Below, piece after piece: positions 1 through 10,273 of a DNA stretch of 64,000 nucleotides. Origin of the DNA: JBARKJ01 sp963698885 (GTDB lineage Bacteria > Nitrospirota > JACRHJ01). Position numbers and translations under genes: made by a program. Below the pieces are notes generated by a model, which searched no databases, was not told the DNA's origin, and was given only the letters and a program-made list of their open reading frames with translations. Numbering within the stretch: position 1 is the stretch's first letter; each line of letters begins with the position of its first letter. The stretch is taken from contig CAVOSJ010000003.1 in the NCBI GenBank assembly GCA_963698885.1, positions 1-64,000 on the forward strand. The letters run 5' to 3'.

Positions 1-80
1 CTCTTATATTGCCATTAAGACAGGAAGGCCCCTGACAGACAATATCACGCTGAAATCTGGGTTGAATATTAAATTAAAAA

Positions 81-97
81 GGCCCCCTGAAGGGGCC
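81..97. terminator. GC hairpin, possible terminator of an upstream gene
   Basis: A 6-bp perfect stem (GGCCCC/GGGGCC, loop 87-91) is flanked by an A-run on the left and TCCTTT on the right. It reads as a better terminator on the minus strand, where a T-run follows. No gene in the window clearly uses it; it most likely ends whatever lies left of position 1. Confidence 0.45.
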
Positions 98-166
98 TCC
101 TTTAGAGCAAAGCGGGGGGTAATTGAACAATGAAGCTATGCGGCAATATGAGGATTCATGCTAATC

Positions 167-195
167 TTGACGTTATATTAAGTTAATGTTATCTT
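167..195 (+). promoter_or_regulatory. Putative sigma70 promoter for the fused membrane protein
   Basis: TTGACG (167-172) and TATCTT (190-195) are separated by 17 bp in an AT-rich stretch, leaving a leader of about 90 nt before the start at 293. Prediction by eye only. Confidence 0.45.
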
Positions 196-292
196 TAATT
201 TAGACGCTTCTTAACTATTGTTATGACTATCTTTTTATGCTAAGATAACTCACTTTTTGCTTCGCCGTGACTTGGAATTCGGAGAGAGTTAT

Positions 293-3247
293 ATGAACTT
301 GTTAGTGTTCGCGTTGTTTTTCGTATCCGGGGCCTGCGGGCTGGTTTATGAAGTAGCATGGTCCAGGATTATGCAGTTCATCTTCGGGAGGGGTTCTCTC
401 GCAGTCGGCATAGTCCTTGCGGCCTTCATGTCGGGCCTTGCGTTTGGAAGCTACATACTCGGTAAATACAACGATAAGGCAGAAAACCCGCTCAGGCTCT
501 ATGCGTTTTACGAAATCGGGATCGGCATCACGGCCTTACTTGCGACTATCCTTTTATACGGGCTTATCCCGGTCTACGTCCAGGCCCACACGTGGTTCGG
601 GCATTCACAGGTGGAGCTTGCCTTAAGCCAGTTCATAATAGCGTTTGTGCCCCTCATAGTCCCCACTGTCCTGATGGGGGCCACCCTCCCTGTCCTGTCC
701 CGGATTATCATAACGCAGCTGCACAGAGTCGATCGCCAGCTTGGACACCTTTACGTAATAAATACCGCCGGAGCGGTAGCCGGCAGCCTTCTCTCCGGCT
801 TCTTTCTCATCAAGCACCTGGGCCTGCATGGGACGGTTTATTTAGCCGTGGCCGGCAATATATTCGTCGGCATACTGGCAATGCTCGCGTCGATGCGTTA
901 TAAGGCCGTTGCGGCACCGGCCTTCGCTAAGCCCGCTCCGCCCGTTCCTGTTGCAGGCAAAAAGATCCCGCCCAGGCAAAGGCTCATCCTCTGGACTTTC
1001 GCGTTTTCGGGCTTCGCCTCGTTCGCCTATGAGATATTCTGGACGCGCTCTCTTGTTTTCCTCGTAGGCAATACGACCTATGCGTTCTCTTTGATGCTTG
1101 CGGCATTTCTGACGGGGATTGCGCTCGGGGGTTACGGCATCCGCTTTGTCGTGAAAAGGACCAGAAGGCCCTTGATGCTTTTTGCCGCGATAGAGATTTT
1201 GATAGGCGTTTTCTCCGCGGCTTCTCTGCCCCTGCTTTTCTCGATTACGAAGTCCGGGGCCGCCCAGTCCTTCATTTCCAGCATGTCCGGCCAGCTCGGG
1301 TCCCTGGTCCTGTCGAATTTCGGCGTAGCGGTGCTCCTCATGCTTCCGCCCGCGACGTTGATCGGGACGACATTCCCCTTGATGGGCCGGATTTTTGTCG
1401 ATGACTTAAAAAGTACCGGGGCGGTCGTAGGGAAGGTCTATTCCGTAAATACTGCCGGCAACGTTCTGGGGGCGCTCCTTCCCGGGCTTTTGATTTTACC
1501 GCTCGTGGGCATCGAGAAGGGTATCCTCCTTATGGCCGCCCTGAACGTCTGCCTGGGCGCGGCAATCGTCCTTTCCAAGTGGAAGAGCGCCGCAGTTTCG
1601 GCAGTCGCGGCATCGGCCCTGTTCGTTTTAGCCTCCGCCGGCCTTGTGGAAACGTCGCTTGGCTTCCAGTTCCCTTCTGCCGACGAGCAGCCGAAAGACG
1701 AGGTGCTTTATTACAGGGAGGGGAGCCTGGTCACCACGAAGGTATGGGAAGACATTAACCTGGACTACAAGGATATCAGCGTGGACGGCATCAACATCGG
1801 CGGCACGAGCGATTCCGATTACAAGCAGGAGATACTGGCGCATTTGCCGAAGCTGCTGCTGAAATCGTACAGGTCCGAGCTTTCAGTCGGCCTGGGCTCT
1901 GGTATTCTGGCCGGTGAAAGCGCCCGCCACGGCGCTCTTAAAAAGATTACGTGCGTGGAGATCTCGCGCGGCGTGGTTGAAGGGGCCAGGTATTTCTCCG
2001 AAGAGAACCACAATATCTTAAACGACCCGCGCGCCGTTATCGTTACCCAGGATATCATTGATTTCCTCCAGACAAGCAAGGAGCGCTACGACATAATCTC
2101 GGCGGACGAGAAGACGGCGGGCAATTACGCCTCGAACTCGATGTCTTACTCAAAAGTTTATTACGGGCTGCTGAGGCGGCATCTCGCCCCGGGCGGGCTG
2201 GTCATACAGTGGATGCCCGCGGACCTCCCGCCCTCGCAGTATACCCTGGCGATGAGGACCTTCGTCGATTCCTTCCCCCATGCGTCGCTGTGGTACTTCC
2301 CTCCGGTCGGGAGGTTTACCATGTCCAATACCTTCCTCGTGGGCTCAAACGACCGGATTGACATAGACCCCGTGGCGATGGAAAAGGCATTTGACAAGGA
2401 ACCCGAAGCGTTTCAGGGCATCAAAAAGTATGGACTGACTTCCGCCGGTTCCGTGCTGGCGCATTACATAGCTTCCGGCGACACCGTCCGGAAATTATTG
2501 CCGCCCGGACCCGAGAACACCTTTGACAGACCCTATTACGAATTTTACTCTCCCGCTGACTACGCCATGCCGGCCCAGGAGAGAACCCTTGCCAACCATA
2601 AGATGCTGATGAAATTCCGGGTGCCCGACCTGGGCGGAGTTGTGGCGAATGGGGGCAGAAACCCTGAGCTTGCCCGCCTGAACCAGGAGTTCCAGGCTGA
2701 AGGCATGTTCTTTAAAGGGCTTGCGTATCAGCTTGTGGGAGATATGCCCCGGGACGTTGTCGGGCGGTATGAGCAGGCGGTTGAAATGGCGCCCTGGGAC
2801 ATGAACCTGCGCAATCAATATGTCGGCTACTTGAATAGCGAGGTCCGGGCCCGGGGCGGGGAGGGCGACTATAACACCGCCTTAGTACTCCTTCGCCATG
2901 CGGCGGAGCTATATCCGGAAAGCCCGGAGGTCCATTATGACTACGGGACCATGCTCGTTTATTTAAACGATACGGAACAGGGAGTAAAAGAGCTCCAGCA
3001 GGCCGTGGCGCTGAACCCGAGGCTGGTGCCCGCCATGAGACAGCTGGGCGAGATCTACGCGTCGAAAGGAGACGTTTACAAGGCGACGGAGCTTTGGAAA
3101 AAAGCGCTTGAAATCAACCCGGACGACCTGGTGACACTTGTTTACTACGGGAGATACCTGGAGCAGAGCGGCGATGCCAGCGGGAATTCTTATATCGAAC
3201 GGGCCCGCAGGCTTGCGCCTAATGATTTCGAAAAAATCAAGGGTTAG
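293..3247 (+). CDS. Fused transporter-like / spermidine synthase-like protein with TPR tail
   Basis: About 984 residues. The ATG at 293 is preferred over an in-frame TTG at 257 because GGAGAG sits just upstream. Residues 1 to about 480 form a polytopic membrane region of roughly 12-14 hydrophobic segments. A spermidine-synthase-like methyltransferase fold follows, with its nucleotide-binding glycine motif GLGSGILAGE near residue 530 and an acidic ISADEKT segment further on. From about residue 800 the protein has several TPR repeats. Proteins of this fused class are common in environmental bacteria and are usually annotated as fused MFS/spermidine synthase, but true polyamine synthesis is rarely shown. 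The substrate is unknown. It is monocistronic, with a promoter before it and a strong terminator after it. Confidence 0.8.
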   Translation: MNLLVFALFFVSGACGLVYEVAWSRIMQFIFGRGSLAVGIVLAAFMSGLAFGSYILGKYNDKAENPLRLYAFYEIGIGITALLATILLYGLIPVYVQAHTWFGHSQVELALSQFIIAFVPLIVPTVLMGATLPVLSRIIITQLHRVDRQLGHLYVINTAGAVAGSLLSGFFLIKHLGLHGTVYLAVAGNIFVGILAMLASMRYKAVAAPAFAKPAPPVPVAGKKIPPRQRLILWTFAFSGFASFAYEIFWTRSLVFLVGNTTYAFSLMLAAFLTGIALGGYGIRFVVKRTRRPLMLFAAIEILIGVFSAASLPLLFSITKSGAAQSFISSMSGQLGSLVLSNFGVAVLLMLPPATLIGTTFPLMGRIFVDDLKSTGAVVGKVYSVNTAGNVLGALLPGLLILPLVGIEKGILLMAALNVCLGAAIVLSKWKSAAVSAVAASALFVLASAGLVETSLGFQFPSADEQPKDEVLYYREGSLVTTKVWEDINLDYKDISVDGINIGGTSDSDYKQEILAHLPKLLLKSYRSELSVGLGSGILAGESARHGALKKITCVEISRGVVEGARYFSEENHNILNDPRAVIVTQDIIDFLQTSKERYDIISADEKTAGNYASNSMSYSKVYYGLLRRHLAPGGLVIQWMPADLPPSQYTLAMRTFVDSFPHASLWYFPPVGRFTMSNTFLVGSNDRIDIDPVAMEKAFDKEPEAFQGIKKYGLTSAGSVLAHYIASGDTVRKLLPPGPENTFDRPYYEFYSPADYAMPAQERTLANHKMLMKFRVPDLGGVVANGGRNPELARLNQEFQAEGMFFKGLAYQLVGDMPRDVVGRYEQAVEMAPWDMNLRNQYVGYLNSEVRARGGEGDYNTALVLLRHAAELYPESPEVHYDYGTMLVYLNDTEQGVKELQQAVALNPRLVPAMRQLGEIYASKGDVYKATELWKKALEINPDDLVTLVYYGRYLEQSGDASGNSYIERARRLAPNDFEKIKG

Positions 3248-3322
3248 AGGGAGAAAGCCCCGCGCAGTTATGAATTGAGCCGCCGCCAGGCCGCGGGTTC
3301 CTTTGCGGGGAGCATAATAATA

Positions 3323-3356
3323 AAAAGAGGTTACAGCTTTGGCTGTGACCTCTTTT
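3323..3356 (+). terminator. Rho-independent terminator
   Basis: A 15-bp stem with one G-T wobble (3323-3337 with 3342-3356, loop TTTG), A-rich on the left arm and T-rich on the right, lies 75 bp after the stop of the fused membrane protein. It could work on both strands. Confidence 0.85.
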
Positions 3357-3530
3357 CTATTATTAGTGCGCATATTCAAGCTAAATGTATGAGTAATAGT
3401 GCTCATAGGTATCTGATTAAATTTAAACCGTATCTTGTGTCGAATCAATTTATTTAATGAAAATAAGGGCTTTCGTTTCAGTGCTTGTCTTGTCTAAAAT
3501 TTGCTTTTAAATTAATTTTTATTTTACTCC

Positions 3531-3559
3531 TTGACTTTTTGTATGTATTTTCCTAATAT
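3531..3559 (+). promoter_or_regulatory. Putative sigma70 promoter of the HD-GYP operon
   Basis: TTGACT (3531-3536) and TAATAT (3554-3559) with a 17-bp spacer lie about 60 bp upstream of the first gene of the three-gene operon. Confidence 0.6.
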
Positions 3560-3619
3560 CCCCTTTATTAAAGTTTTTTAATCTTTGCATGGCCGGGTAT
3601 TTTAATTATGGAGCGGCTA

Positions 3620-3913
3620 ATGGAAAACATCTTCTTGATATTGAGCGGCGCATCTATATTATTGATGTCTTACTCCTGGTATAAGTTCACTAAATTCAGG
3701 AAGACGCTAAACGGCGGAAGCATGAAATATACGAGCAATATATTTGCTCAAATAATCGGGCTTGAAATTATCTGTTTTCTCTCTATACCCTTCCTGCCGA
3801 TGGTTTGGGTTTCAAAAGAGATTATAATGGGGATCATGTTCTTCTTCGCCGCACTCTTTGTTCTACTTGTTATTAATCTTTTTACAAAAATCGTATCCGA
3901 CCTTGGTCTGTAA
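3620..3913 (+). CDS. Small membrane protein of unknown function
   Basis: About 97 residues with three hydrophobic segments (roughly 5-20, 45-65 and 70-92), joined by a short basic loop (YKFTKFRK). I chose the ATG at 3620 because GGAG lies 6 nt upstream; an in-frame ATG at 3608 would add four residues and has no ribosome site. I recognise no family. It is first in a tight operon with an 81-residue cytosolic protein and an HD-GYP protein, so a role in the same signalling output is possible. Confidence 0.6.
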   Translation: MENIFLILSGASILLMSYSWYKFTKFRKTLNGGSMKYTSNIFAQIIGLEIICFLSIPFLPMVWVSKEIIMGIMFFFAALFVLLVINLFTKIVSDLGL

Positions 3914-3918
3914 AAAAA

Positions 3919-4164
3919 ATGGAAGAGCGTCTTAAAAAAGCCAGGGAAGAGATTGGGTTGACCATCAGGGATATCCTGGGGAACGCCCCCAGCAAGGTCT
4001 TCTACTCCCGGGTGGACCGCATTATAAATGAAAGCGCCGATATGCCCGCTCTCGCGCACGCATGCACCAGATTAATAAACATAGCGGACCTTTTTATCGA
4101 TAAAGATAAAGCCGAGGAAATCAAACGGAATTGCAGTAAAATTCTGGAAAACATAGCTGGGTAA
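3919..4164 (+). CDS. Small conserved-looking cytosolic protein
   Basis: 81 residues, charged and mostly helical, with no membrane segment or signal. It begins 5 bp after the previous stop in an A-run and has no clear ribosome site, so it is probably translated by coupling. The sequence has an amphipathic N-terminal helix, a central SRVDRII segment and a C-terminal lysine/glutamate-rich helix. I do not recognise the family. Its position between a membrane protein and an HD-GYP phosphodiesterase suggests an accessory or adaptor, but that is inference. Confidence 0.65.
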   Translation: MEERLKKAREEIGLTIRDILGNAPSKVFYSRVDRIINESADMPALAHACTRLINIADLFIDKDKAEEIKRNCSKILENIAG

Positions 4165-4179
4165 AGAAAGGAATTTAAT

Positions 4180-5172
4180 ATGGGGCTATCGATGAATGTC
4201 ATCAAGAAACATTATCTGAAAGTTGACAAAGAACTTATCATCATTCTTCTTTTGGTGGCAATAACAGCCGTCATTTATTTCTTTGTTTTTAACCAGCGCG
4301 CATTTCTGAATTTTTTCTTCCTTCCGGTACTTTTGGGCGCGTATTTCTTCGGAAAGAGATATGCCGTTTTATCGGCGCTCGCCACGATAATCCTGATTTT
4401 TTCGGTCGCCTACGTAAACCCGGCAACATTCAGATATTCGGGCGATAACGAATTTTACCGGTGGCTGGACTTAGCTACATGGGGCGGCTTTATTATAATA
4501 GCGGGATATTGTATCGGACACCTGTACGAGAAGAAGGAGGCGGCGATAAAGGAGATAAGGAACACATATCTCGGAATAATCGAGATGCTCTCCCTCGTGA
4601 TAGACTCGGTTGACCAGCAGACGCAGACCCATTCATACCGTGTGTCCGCTATCGCGTCCCTGCTTGCCAAGGAAATGGCCCTTCCGGAACAGGACCGCGA
4701 GGACGTCAGGATCGCCGCCCTCCTCCATGACTTAGGGAAGATCGGGGTCAACCTCGATATATTGCGCAAGGCGGGAGATTTGACCCGCGGGGAGCGCGTC
4801 CATATGCAGAAGCATGCCGAATTCGGAGTTGGCGTGCTTGGGCCCGTACAGGGCAGGGTGCACCAGTTAATACCCCTGATACTGCACCACCATGAAAGAT
4901 ACGACGGTACAGGCTATTTCTCGATGACGGGTGAGGAGATACCCATGGGGGCGAGGATAATTGCAATTGCCGACGTCTATGACGCCATGACCAGCGACCG
5001 GCCCTATCGCAAGGCCTCGACCCCCACAGTGGCGAGAGCGGAAATCGTAGCCAACTCGGGGACCAAATACGACCCTGCCGTGGTTAAATGCTTCGAGCAT
5101 ATATTTCCGAAGCTGGAAACCGATTCATACCTGCCGCCCCAGGTTTTCAGGCTGGCAAGTCTGGTGCATTAA
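4180..5172 (+). CDS. Membrane-anchored HD-GYP domain protein
   Basis: 330 residues. Residues about 20-115 contain four or five hydrophobic segments, followed by a short coiled linker and an HD-GYP domain from about 145. Family landmarks are visible: the first conserved His of HSYRV, the HD pair in LLHDLGKIG near 181, and HHERYDGTGY near 238. HD-GYP proteins typically hydrolyse c-di-GMP using a di- or tri-iron centre. The GYP signature is altered to GYF, so partner binding or activity may differ. An AAAGGAA ribosome site precedes the ATG. It is last in its operon and is followed by a terminator. Confidence 0.85.
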   Translation: MGLSMNVIKKHYLKVDKELIIILLLVAITAVIYFFVFNQRAFLNFFFLPVLLGAYFFGKRYAVLSALATIILIFSVAYVNPATFRYSGDNEFYRWLDLATWGGFIIIAGYCIGHLYEKKEAAIKEIRNTYLGIIEMLSLVIDSVDQQTQTHSYRVSAIASLLAKEMALPEQDREDVRIAALLHDLGKIGVNLDILRKAGDLTRGERVHMQKHAEFGVGVLGPVQGRVHQLIPLILHHHERYDGTGYFSMTGEEIPMGARIIAIADVYDAMTSDRPYRKASTPTVARAEIVANSGTKYDPAVVKCFEHIFPKLETDSYLPPQVFRLASLVH

Positions 5173-5178
5173 AAAAAT

Positions 5179-5203
5179 GGCGGGAGTCCTTCCCGCCCTT
5201 TTT
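5179..5203 (+). terminator. Rho-independent terminator after the HD-GYP gene
   Basis: A perfect 7-bp GC stem (GGCGGGA/TCCCGCC, 5-nt loop) is followed by CTTTTTAATT and starts 7 bp after the stop codon. Confidence 0.9.
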
Positions 5204-5239
5204 AATTGATTGAAATCCTTCAATATCCTGCACCTCCAA

Positions 5240-5268
5240 TTGCAAAAAAACCGTTTATCTGTTATAAT
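5240..5268 (+). promoter_or_regulatory. Putative sigma70 promoter of the subtilase
   Basis: TTGCAA (5240-5245) and a perfect TATAAT (5263-5268) are 17 bp apart, 75 bp upstream of the signal-peptide start. Confidence 0.6.
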
Positions 5269-5343
5269 CGGACTCAAGAAAACCCCGCCTTGTTTCAAGA
5301 TTCTGATTTTAAATTCCGGCGGTATTTCGGAGAGGATATATAA

Positions 5344-8300
5344 ATGGGTTTTGATAGCTGCCTGAGAATCGTCCTGGGCGCCGCCATACTCACCCTGCCC
5401 ATAGTAAATTCCGCATCCGCGGGCGGCCCCGCCCAAATGAATTCATGTCGCATTCGATAAAGATGAAGGCCGCGGAGGTCGATACCTCCGGGCCGAACCT
5501 CTCCATATTTTCGGCGGGAAAACAGTCCGCGGGGAGCCATTTCTATATCGTCCAGTTTTCCGGCCCCGTCCAGGAGGATTGGAAACAGAGGATAACCGAT
5601 TACGGAGCGAAGTTTTTTGGATACTTGCCGGAGGACGCGTTTATCGTGAAGATGGACGCATCCACCGCTTCGGTCGTAAGCGCGGACCATAACGTGACAT
5701 GGGTGGGGCCGTACAAGCCGGAGTTCAAACTCGCGCCGAAGAAGGCTACGTTAGAGACGACGCCGGCTGAGGCCCTGCCTCCGGGTGAGGCCCTGCCTCC
5801 GGGCGGAAAGAAATACACGGTGAAGGTCTTCGACGGCGAAGACATGGCCCCGGTAATCGACAGCCTCAAAGCCCTTGGCGCGACGGTGGAAGTAGTGGCG
5901 GATAGCGACGGCTTGAACGGGAAGAAGCTCCGCGTCCAGATGGACGAAAGCCAGGCCGCCCAGGCCGCAAATATCGAGCAGGTGGAGTGGGTGGAGGAGT
6001 TTATACCGCCCAGGCTGCTTAACGACGTGGCCGTGGGTATTATGAACGTAACCCCAGTCCGGACCGAATCTTTCCCTGCTGAGACGGGTCTTACCGGGAC
6101 GGGGCAGGTGGTGGGGATAATGGATACCGGGCTGGATACCGGAACTGATCCACTATCCGTCATCCATCCATCCGGCTTTCGCCGGGACCGTCAGCAACGG
6201 CAATTCCAAAATAAAGGATGCATTCGGTTACACCGCGACATACAGCAACGGATGGAAGCTGGAGCGACCTCGATGGGCATGGCACGCATACTTCCGGTTC
6301 GTTAACAGGAAAACCGTTCACCGTCAACGGAAAAAATTACAATATAAGCGGTATCGCGTATGACGCGCAACTTGTATTTCAAGCCGTATACATGGACAGC
6401 AACGGAGGCCTTTATATCCCGGACCTGAATACGCAGGCCTTTCCCGATGCATACAACGACGGCGTAAGGGTACACAGCAACAGCTGGGGCGGCGGCACGC
6501 CTGGCGAGTATGAATACATTGCCCAGAGCGCGGATACATTCATCTGGAATCATCCCGATTTTGTCGTATGTTTTGCGGCGGGCAATAGCGGTGTAGACGC
6601 CAATAGAGACGGAGTCGTCGATACGGGTTCCATTTCCCCGCCCGGCACGGCAAAGGATATAATAACCGTCGGCGCGACTGAAAACTACAGGCCGCGTATG
6701 TCTCACCCTTTATATTCCTGGTTCGGATTCTATTGACAATAATGTTTTTTACTCTTCTTTTCCGGTGAAGCCCATTGCCAGCGGTTTAGTAGCCAACAAC
6801 AAGAAGGGGATGGCGGCTTTTTCGAGCAGGGGGCCGACGGCCGACGGACGGGTAAAGCCGGACGTGGTTGCGCCGGGGACTTATGTGCTCTCCACAAAAT
6901 CTTCCCTTGCGCCAATTACTAATTACTGGGCGCCGGCTTCGCAGCTTGGATATGGAGCCGGATACGATAATTATTTTGCCGCCGACGGCGGCACGAGCAT
7001 GGCCACGCCGCTCACAGCCGGGGCCGCCGCGCTGGTGAGGCAGTATTATACCGACGTGCAGGGCGTCAGTGACCCTTCCGCCGCGCTGATAAAGGCGACG
7101 CTTATCAGCGGAGCCTATAACATGGCGCCGGGCCAGTACGGTACGGGACGATATCGGGAAATCCATAACCCGCCGGACAACAGCCAGGGCTGGGGCAGGG
7201 TGAACGTCATGGATTCCATAACCCCTCCCGCGCAGGCAAAAGTCCGTTTCGTGGATTCGGCGGGCGTTACCACCGGACAGACGCTCTCATACGGCTACGA
7301 GGTAATCGCTGCATCCGTGCCTGTCAAAGTTGCACTGGTCTGGTCCGACTATCCGGGGACTGGCAAGCGCCGGAAGCAGCTGGTCAACGACTTAGACCTC
7401 ACGGTTACCGGGCCGGACCATAAGGTTTATCATGGCAATCAATTCAATGCATCAAACAGCTTTTCAACTCCCGACGCTACTCGAATACGACAATATAAAT
7501 AACGTGGAAGTGGTCAATATCAAACCGTCTGCCATCGGCCCGCTTGAGATAGCCGTCAACGGCTCCGCCGTCCCCGATGGCCCTCAACCCTTCGCCCTTG
7601 TAATCAACGGGGCCGTCGTATCGCAGGACGCCACGGTCAATTTTCCCATGTCCATAACGCAGGAAGGCGGGGCCGTTACGCTGAGCGCGAAGTTCTCCCT
7701 GGGCGATATCCCCGATGGTTAAAAAACCCGTTACCTTCTACGACCAGACAGGCACCACTCCTGTTAAAAGAGGGACTGTATTAACCAACACCCTGGGCGT
7801 AGCGACGCTGAAATTTACGGCGGCAAGCGGCACCCATACGGCATCTGCGACGACTCCCGCGATTCCCGCTATAGGGATAACGCAGACGCCTACGCCGGCT
7901 GTGCCCTACACTATAGACAAGGTTCAGCAGATCTCTCCGGGAGCGGGAGCGGTTGTAAACGCCTTGCCGGTTACATTATCGTGGGATACGTCATTGTATC
8001 CGGGCGCGACAGGTTACGAGGTGCAGGTATATTCGAGCCCGACTTTCCCGGCCACGCTTAAGGATTACGCCACTACGGCAAGTTCCTCCGTTTCTTACAC
8101 GGCCCCCATGCTTCCGGGAATGGCAAAATACTGGAGGGTAAGGGCGGTATTGCCCACCGGACATTCGCTCTATTCTGCGACGTCGAAATTTACATACAAA
8201 CCAGGTCCTTGAGCTTTCGACCCCGGCGCAAATAACCCTGCGAAGGTTACGCTGACGGCAACCGTTACAGACGGCCAGTCGATATTTCCATAGACCCTGC

Positions 8301-8382
8301 CTACAGCCATGGCGAGAGGACCCTTGCGAGGCGCTCTCCGAGCCATGTAGTCCAGGACCCCCCGAATTCTCTCTTAAAATAA
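5344..8382 (+). pseudogene. Secreted subtilisin-like serine protease (S8, Kp43-like), many frame breaks
   Basis: Read across frames this is one large secreted subtilase. It has a signal peptide from ATG 5344 ending in an ASA-type cleavage site, a proregion, and then the catalytic domain with the Asp motif MDTGLDTG (about 6120), the His motif GHGTHTSG (about 6280) and the Ser motif GGTSMATP (about 6990). A beta-sandwich resembling the Kp43 C-terminal domain and a fibronectin-like region follow. The frame changes near 5440, 6165, 6235, 6715, 7480 and 7718, and a stop lies at 8210-8212 with readable sequence beyond it. All three catalytic residues survive, so sequencing error is as plausible as decay. 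The 3' end (about 8297-8382) is uncertain. Confidence 0.8.
5769..5804 (+). repeat. 18-bp tandem duplication inside the subtilase proregion
   Basis: Two adjacent 18-nt copies (5769-5786 and 5787-5804) differ only in the last base and encode a duplicated EALPPG segment. The repeat is in frame and lies in a proline-rich linker. Confidence 0.85.
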
Positions 8383-8457
8383 AAAAGCTTGAAAAAAAGC
8401 GGTGTAATTATTATGATGGTTATTCGCAATTCTTCCTGAAAAAATTTATGGAATAAA

Positions 8458-10273
8458 GTGAAAAAAGAGATACTTTCGGGTAACGAGGCCATTGCGCGCG
8501 GGTTTGCAGAGGCGGGCGGGAAATTCGCCGCGTCATATCCCGGCACGCCCAGCACGGAGGTGCTGGAGGAGTTATGCCGGGTCCCCGGCATCCATGCGGA
8601 ATGGTCCATAAACGAGAAGGTGGCCTTCGAGGCCGCGATAGGCGGGTCTATATCCGGACTGCGCTCGATGGCGTCCATGAAACACGTCGGCGTGAACGTC
8701 GCGGCGGACCCCCTGATGACCGCTTCCTACACGGGGGTCAACGCGGGCCTCGTCCTGATGGCGGCGGACGACCCCGGGATGTTCAGCTCGCAGAACGAGC
8801 AGGATACGCGCCATTTCGCCCGTCTCGCGAAGGTCCCGTGCCTGGAGCCGTCGGACTCCCAGGAGGCGAAAGATTTCACGAAACTTGCCTTCGAGATCTC
8901 GGAGGACTTCGACACGCCGGTAATACTTCGTACAACAACGAGGATATCCCACTCCAAAAGCGTCGTCGCGTCTTCCAGGGCCGCCGATATCAAGCCGAAG
9001 GCCCTGCAAAAGAAAATAAAAAAATACGTGATGCTGCCCGCATTTGCGCGCAAAAGGCACGTCCGGATAGAGGAGCGGCTTGTGAGGCTGGCGGAGTGGG
9101 CTGAGACGGCGGAAATAAATCAGGTTATCGGGCCGGTCAATCAGTCTGGCGGCGGCGGTTCGAAGCCGGTCGACCGGCAGCCGGTAGGCCGGCTTGGGAT
9201 TATCGCCTCCGGCGCGGCGTTCCAGTATGCCAGGGAGGCGTTCCCGGATGCCTTAATCCTGAAGCTCGGAATGACCTGGCCCCTGCCAGTGCGGCTGATA
9301 AAAAATTTCGCGGAAAGCGTGACAAAGCTTGCGGTCGTGGAGGAACTCGACGCTTTCATCGAGGACGCGGTAAAGGCTGCGGGAGTGCGCGTGGATTACG
9401 GGAAAAATGTCCTTCCGGTGGCGGGCGAGCTTTCCCGGGAAATCGTGTCTATTGCGCTCTCTGGTGCGCTCTCTGGTGCGAAGGCTGGCGGCCCAGTCGC
9501 GGGCCTTCCGTCCCGTCCGCCGACGTTCTGTCCCGGGATGTTCGCACAGGGGCCTCTTCGTCGTGCTTGCAAAGCTAAAAGCTTTCGTTCCTTTCGTTTC
9601 GGGCGATATCGGCTGCTATACATTGGGGGCGCTGGCGCCGTTTGGCGCTATCCATTCCGTCGTCTGCATGGGCGCGAGCATCCCGATGGCGCACGGCATA
9701 TCCAGGGGGCTGAAATTGCAGGGGATAAGCAGCAAACCCGTCGCCGTGATAGGGGATTCCACTTTCCTGCATTCCGGCATCACGGGCATCATAAACCTCG
9801 CCTATAACGGCGGGGACGCCATAATCGTCATAATGAATAACGACACCACCGGCATGACCGGCGGGCAGGAGCATCCGGGCACCGGAAGGAACGCCGTGGG
9901 AGAGCCGTCGCCGAAGGTGGACATCCAGGAGCTTTGCAGGGCCTGCGGCCTGCGTGTAAGGGAAATCGACGCTTACGACATAAGGGGCCTGGAGGCCCTC
10001 TTCCGGGAGGAGATGGCGGCGGATGGGCCCGTGGTCCTGGTATCCAACCAGCCCTGCGTGTTAAGGTACAGGGCGCCTTACAAGCCGTTGTCCATAGACG
10101 CCGGGAAATGCGACGGCTGCCGCCGGTGCCTTAAAGCCGGGTGCATCGGGCTTAACCTCGTAACGGACGCGGGCGGCCGCAAGTACGTCGCCGTGGACCA
10201 GATGCAATGCAACGGCTGCGGGGTGTGCGCGAGCCTCTGCCGTGCCGGGGCATTCTGGGAGGCAGAGCTTTGA
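8458..10273 (+). CDS. iorA: Indolepyruvate ferredoxin oxidoreductase, alpha subunit
   Basis: IorA oxidises aryl-pyruvates (from aromatic amino acids) with thiamine diphosphate and passes electrons to ferredoxin. The N-terminal half has the SYPGTPSTE and NEKVAFEAA segments of the pyrimidine domain. The second half has the TPP region (GDIGCYTLG, then GDSTFLHSG and MNNDTTGMTGGQ). Two 4Fe-4S motifs, CDGCRRC and CNGCGVC, close the protein, giving about 604 residues, the family's usual length. One extra base near 9538 breaks the frame exactly in the conserved CPGC motif; removing it restores CPGCSHRG. The start is GTG 8458 with a weak ribosome site. The stop overlaps iorB. Confidence 0.9.

Larger units (their letters stand above)
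3248..3607. other. Gene-free spacer with terminator and promoter
   Basis: This 360-bp AT-rich gap holds the terminator at 3323-3356 and a promoter at 3531-3559. No convincing coding sequence or structured RNA is seen in the rest. Confidence 0.6.
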
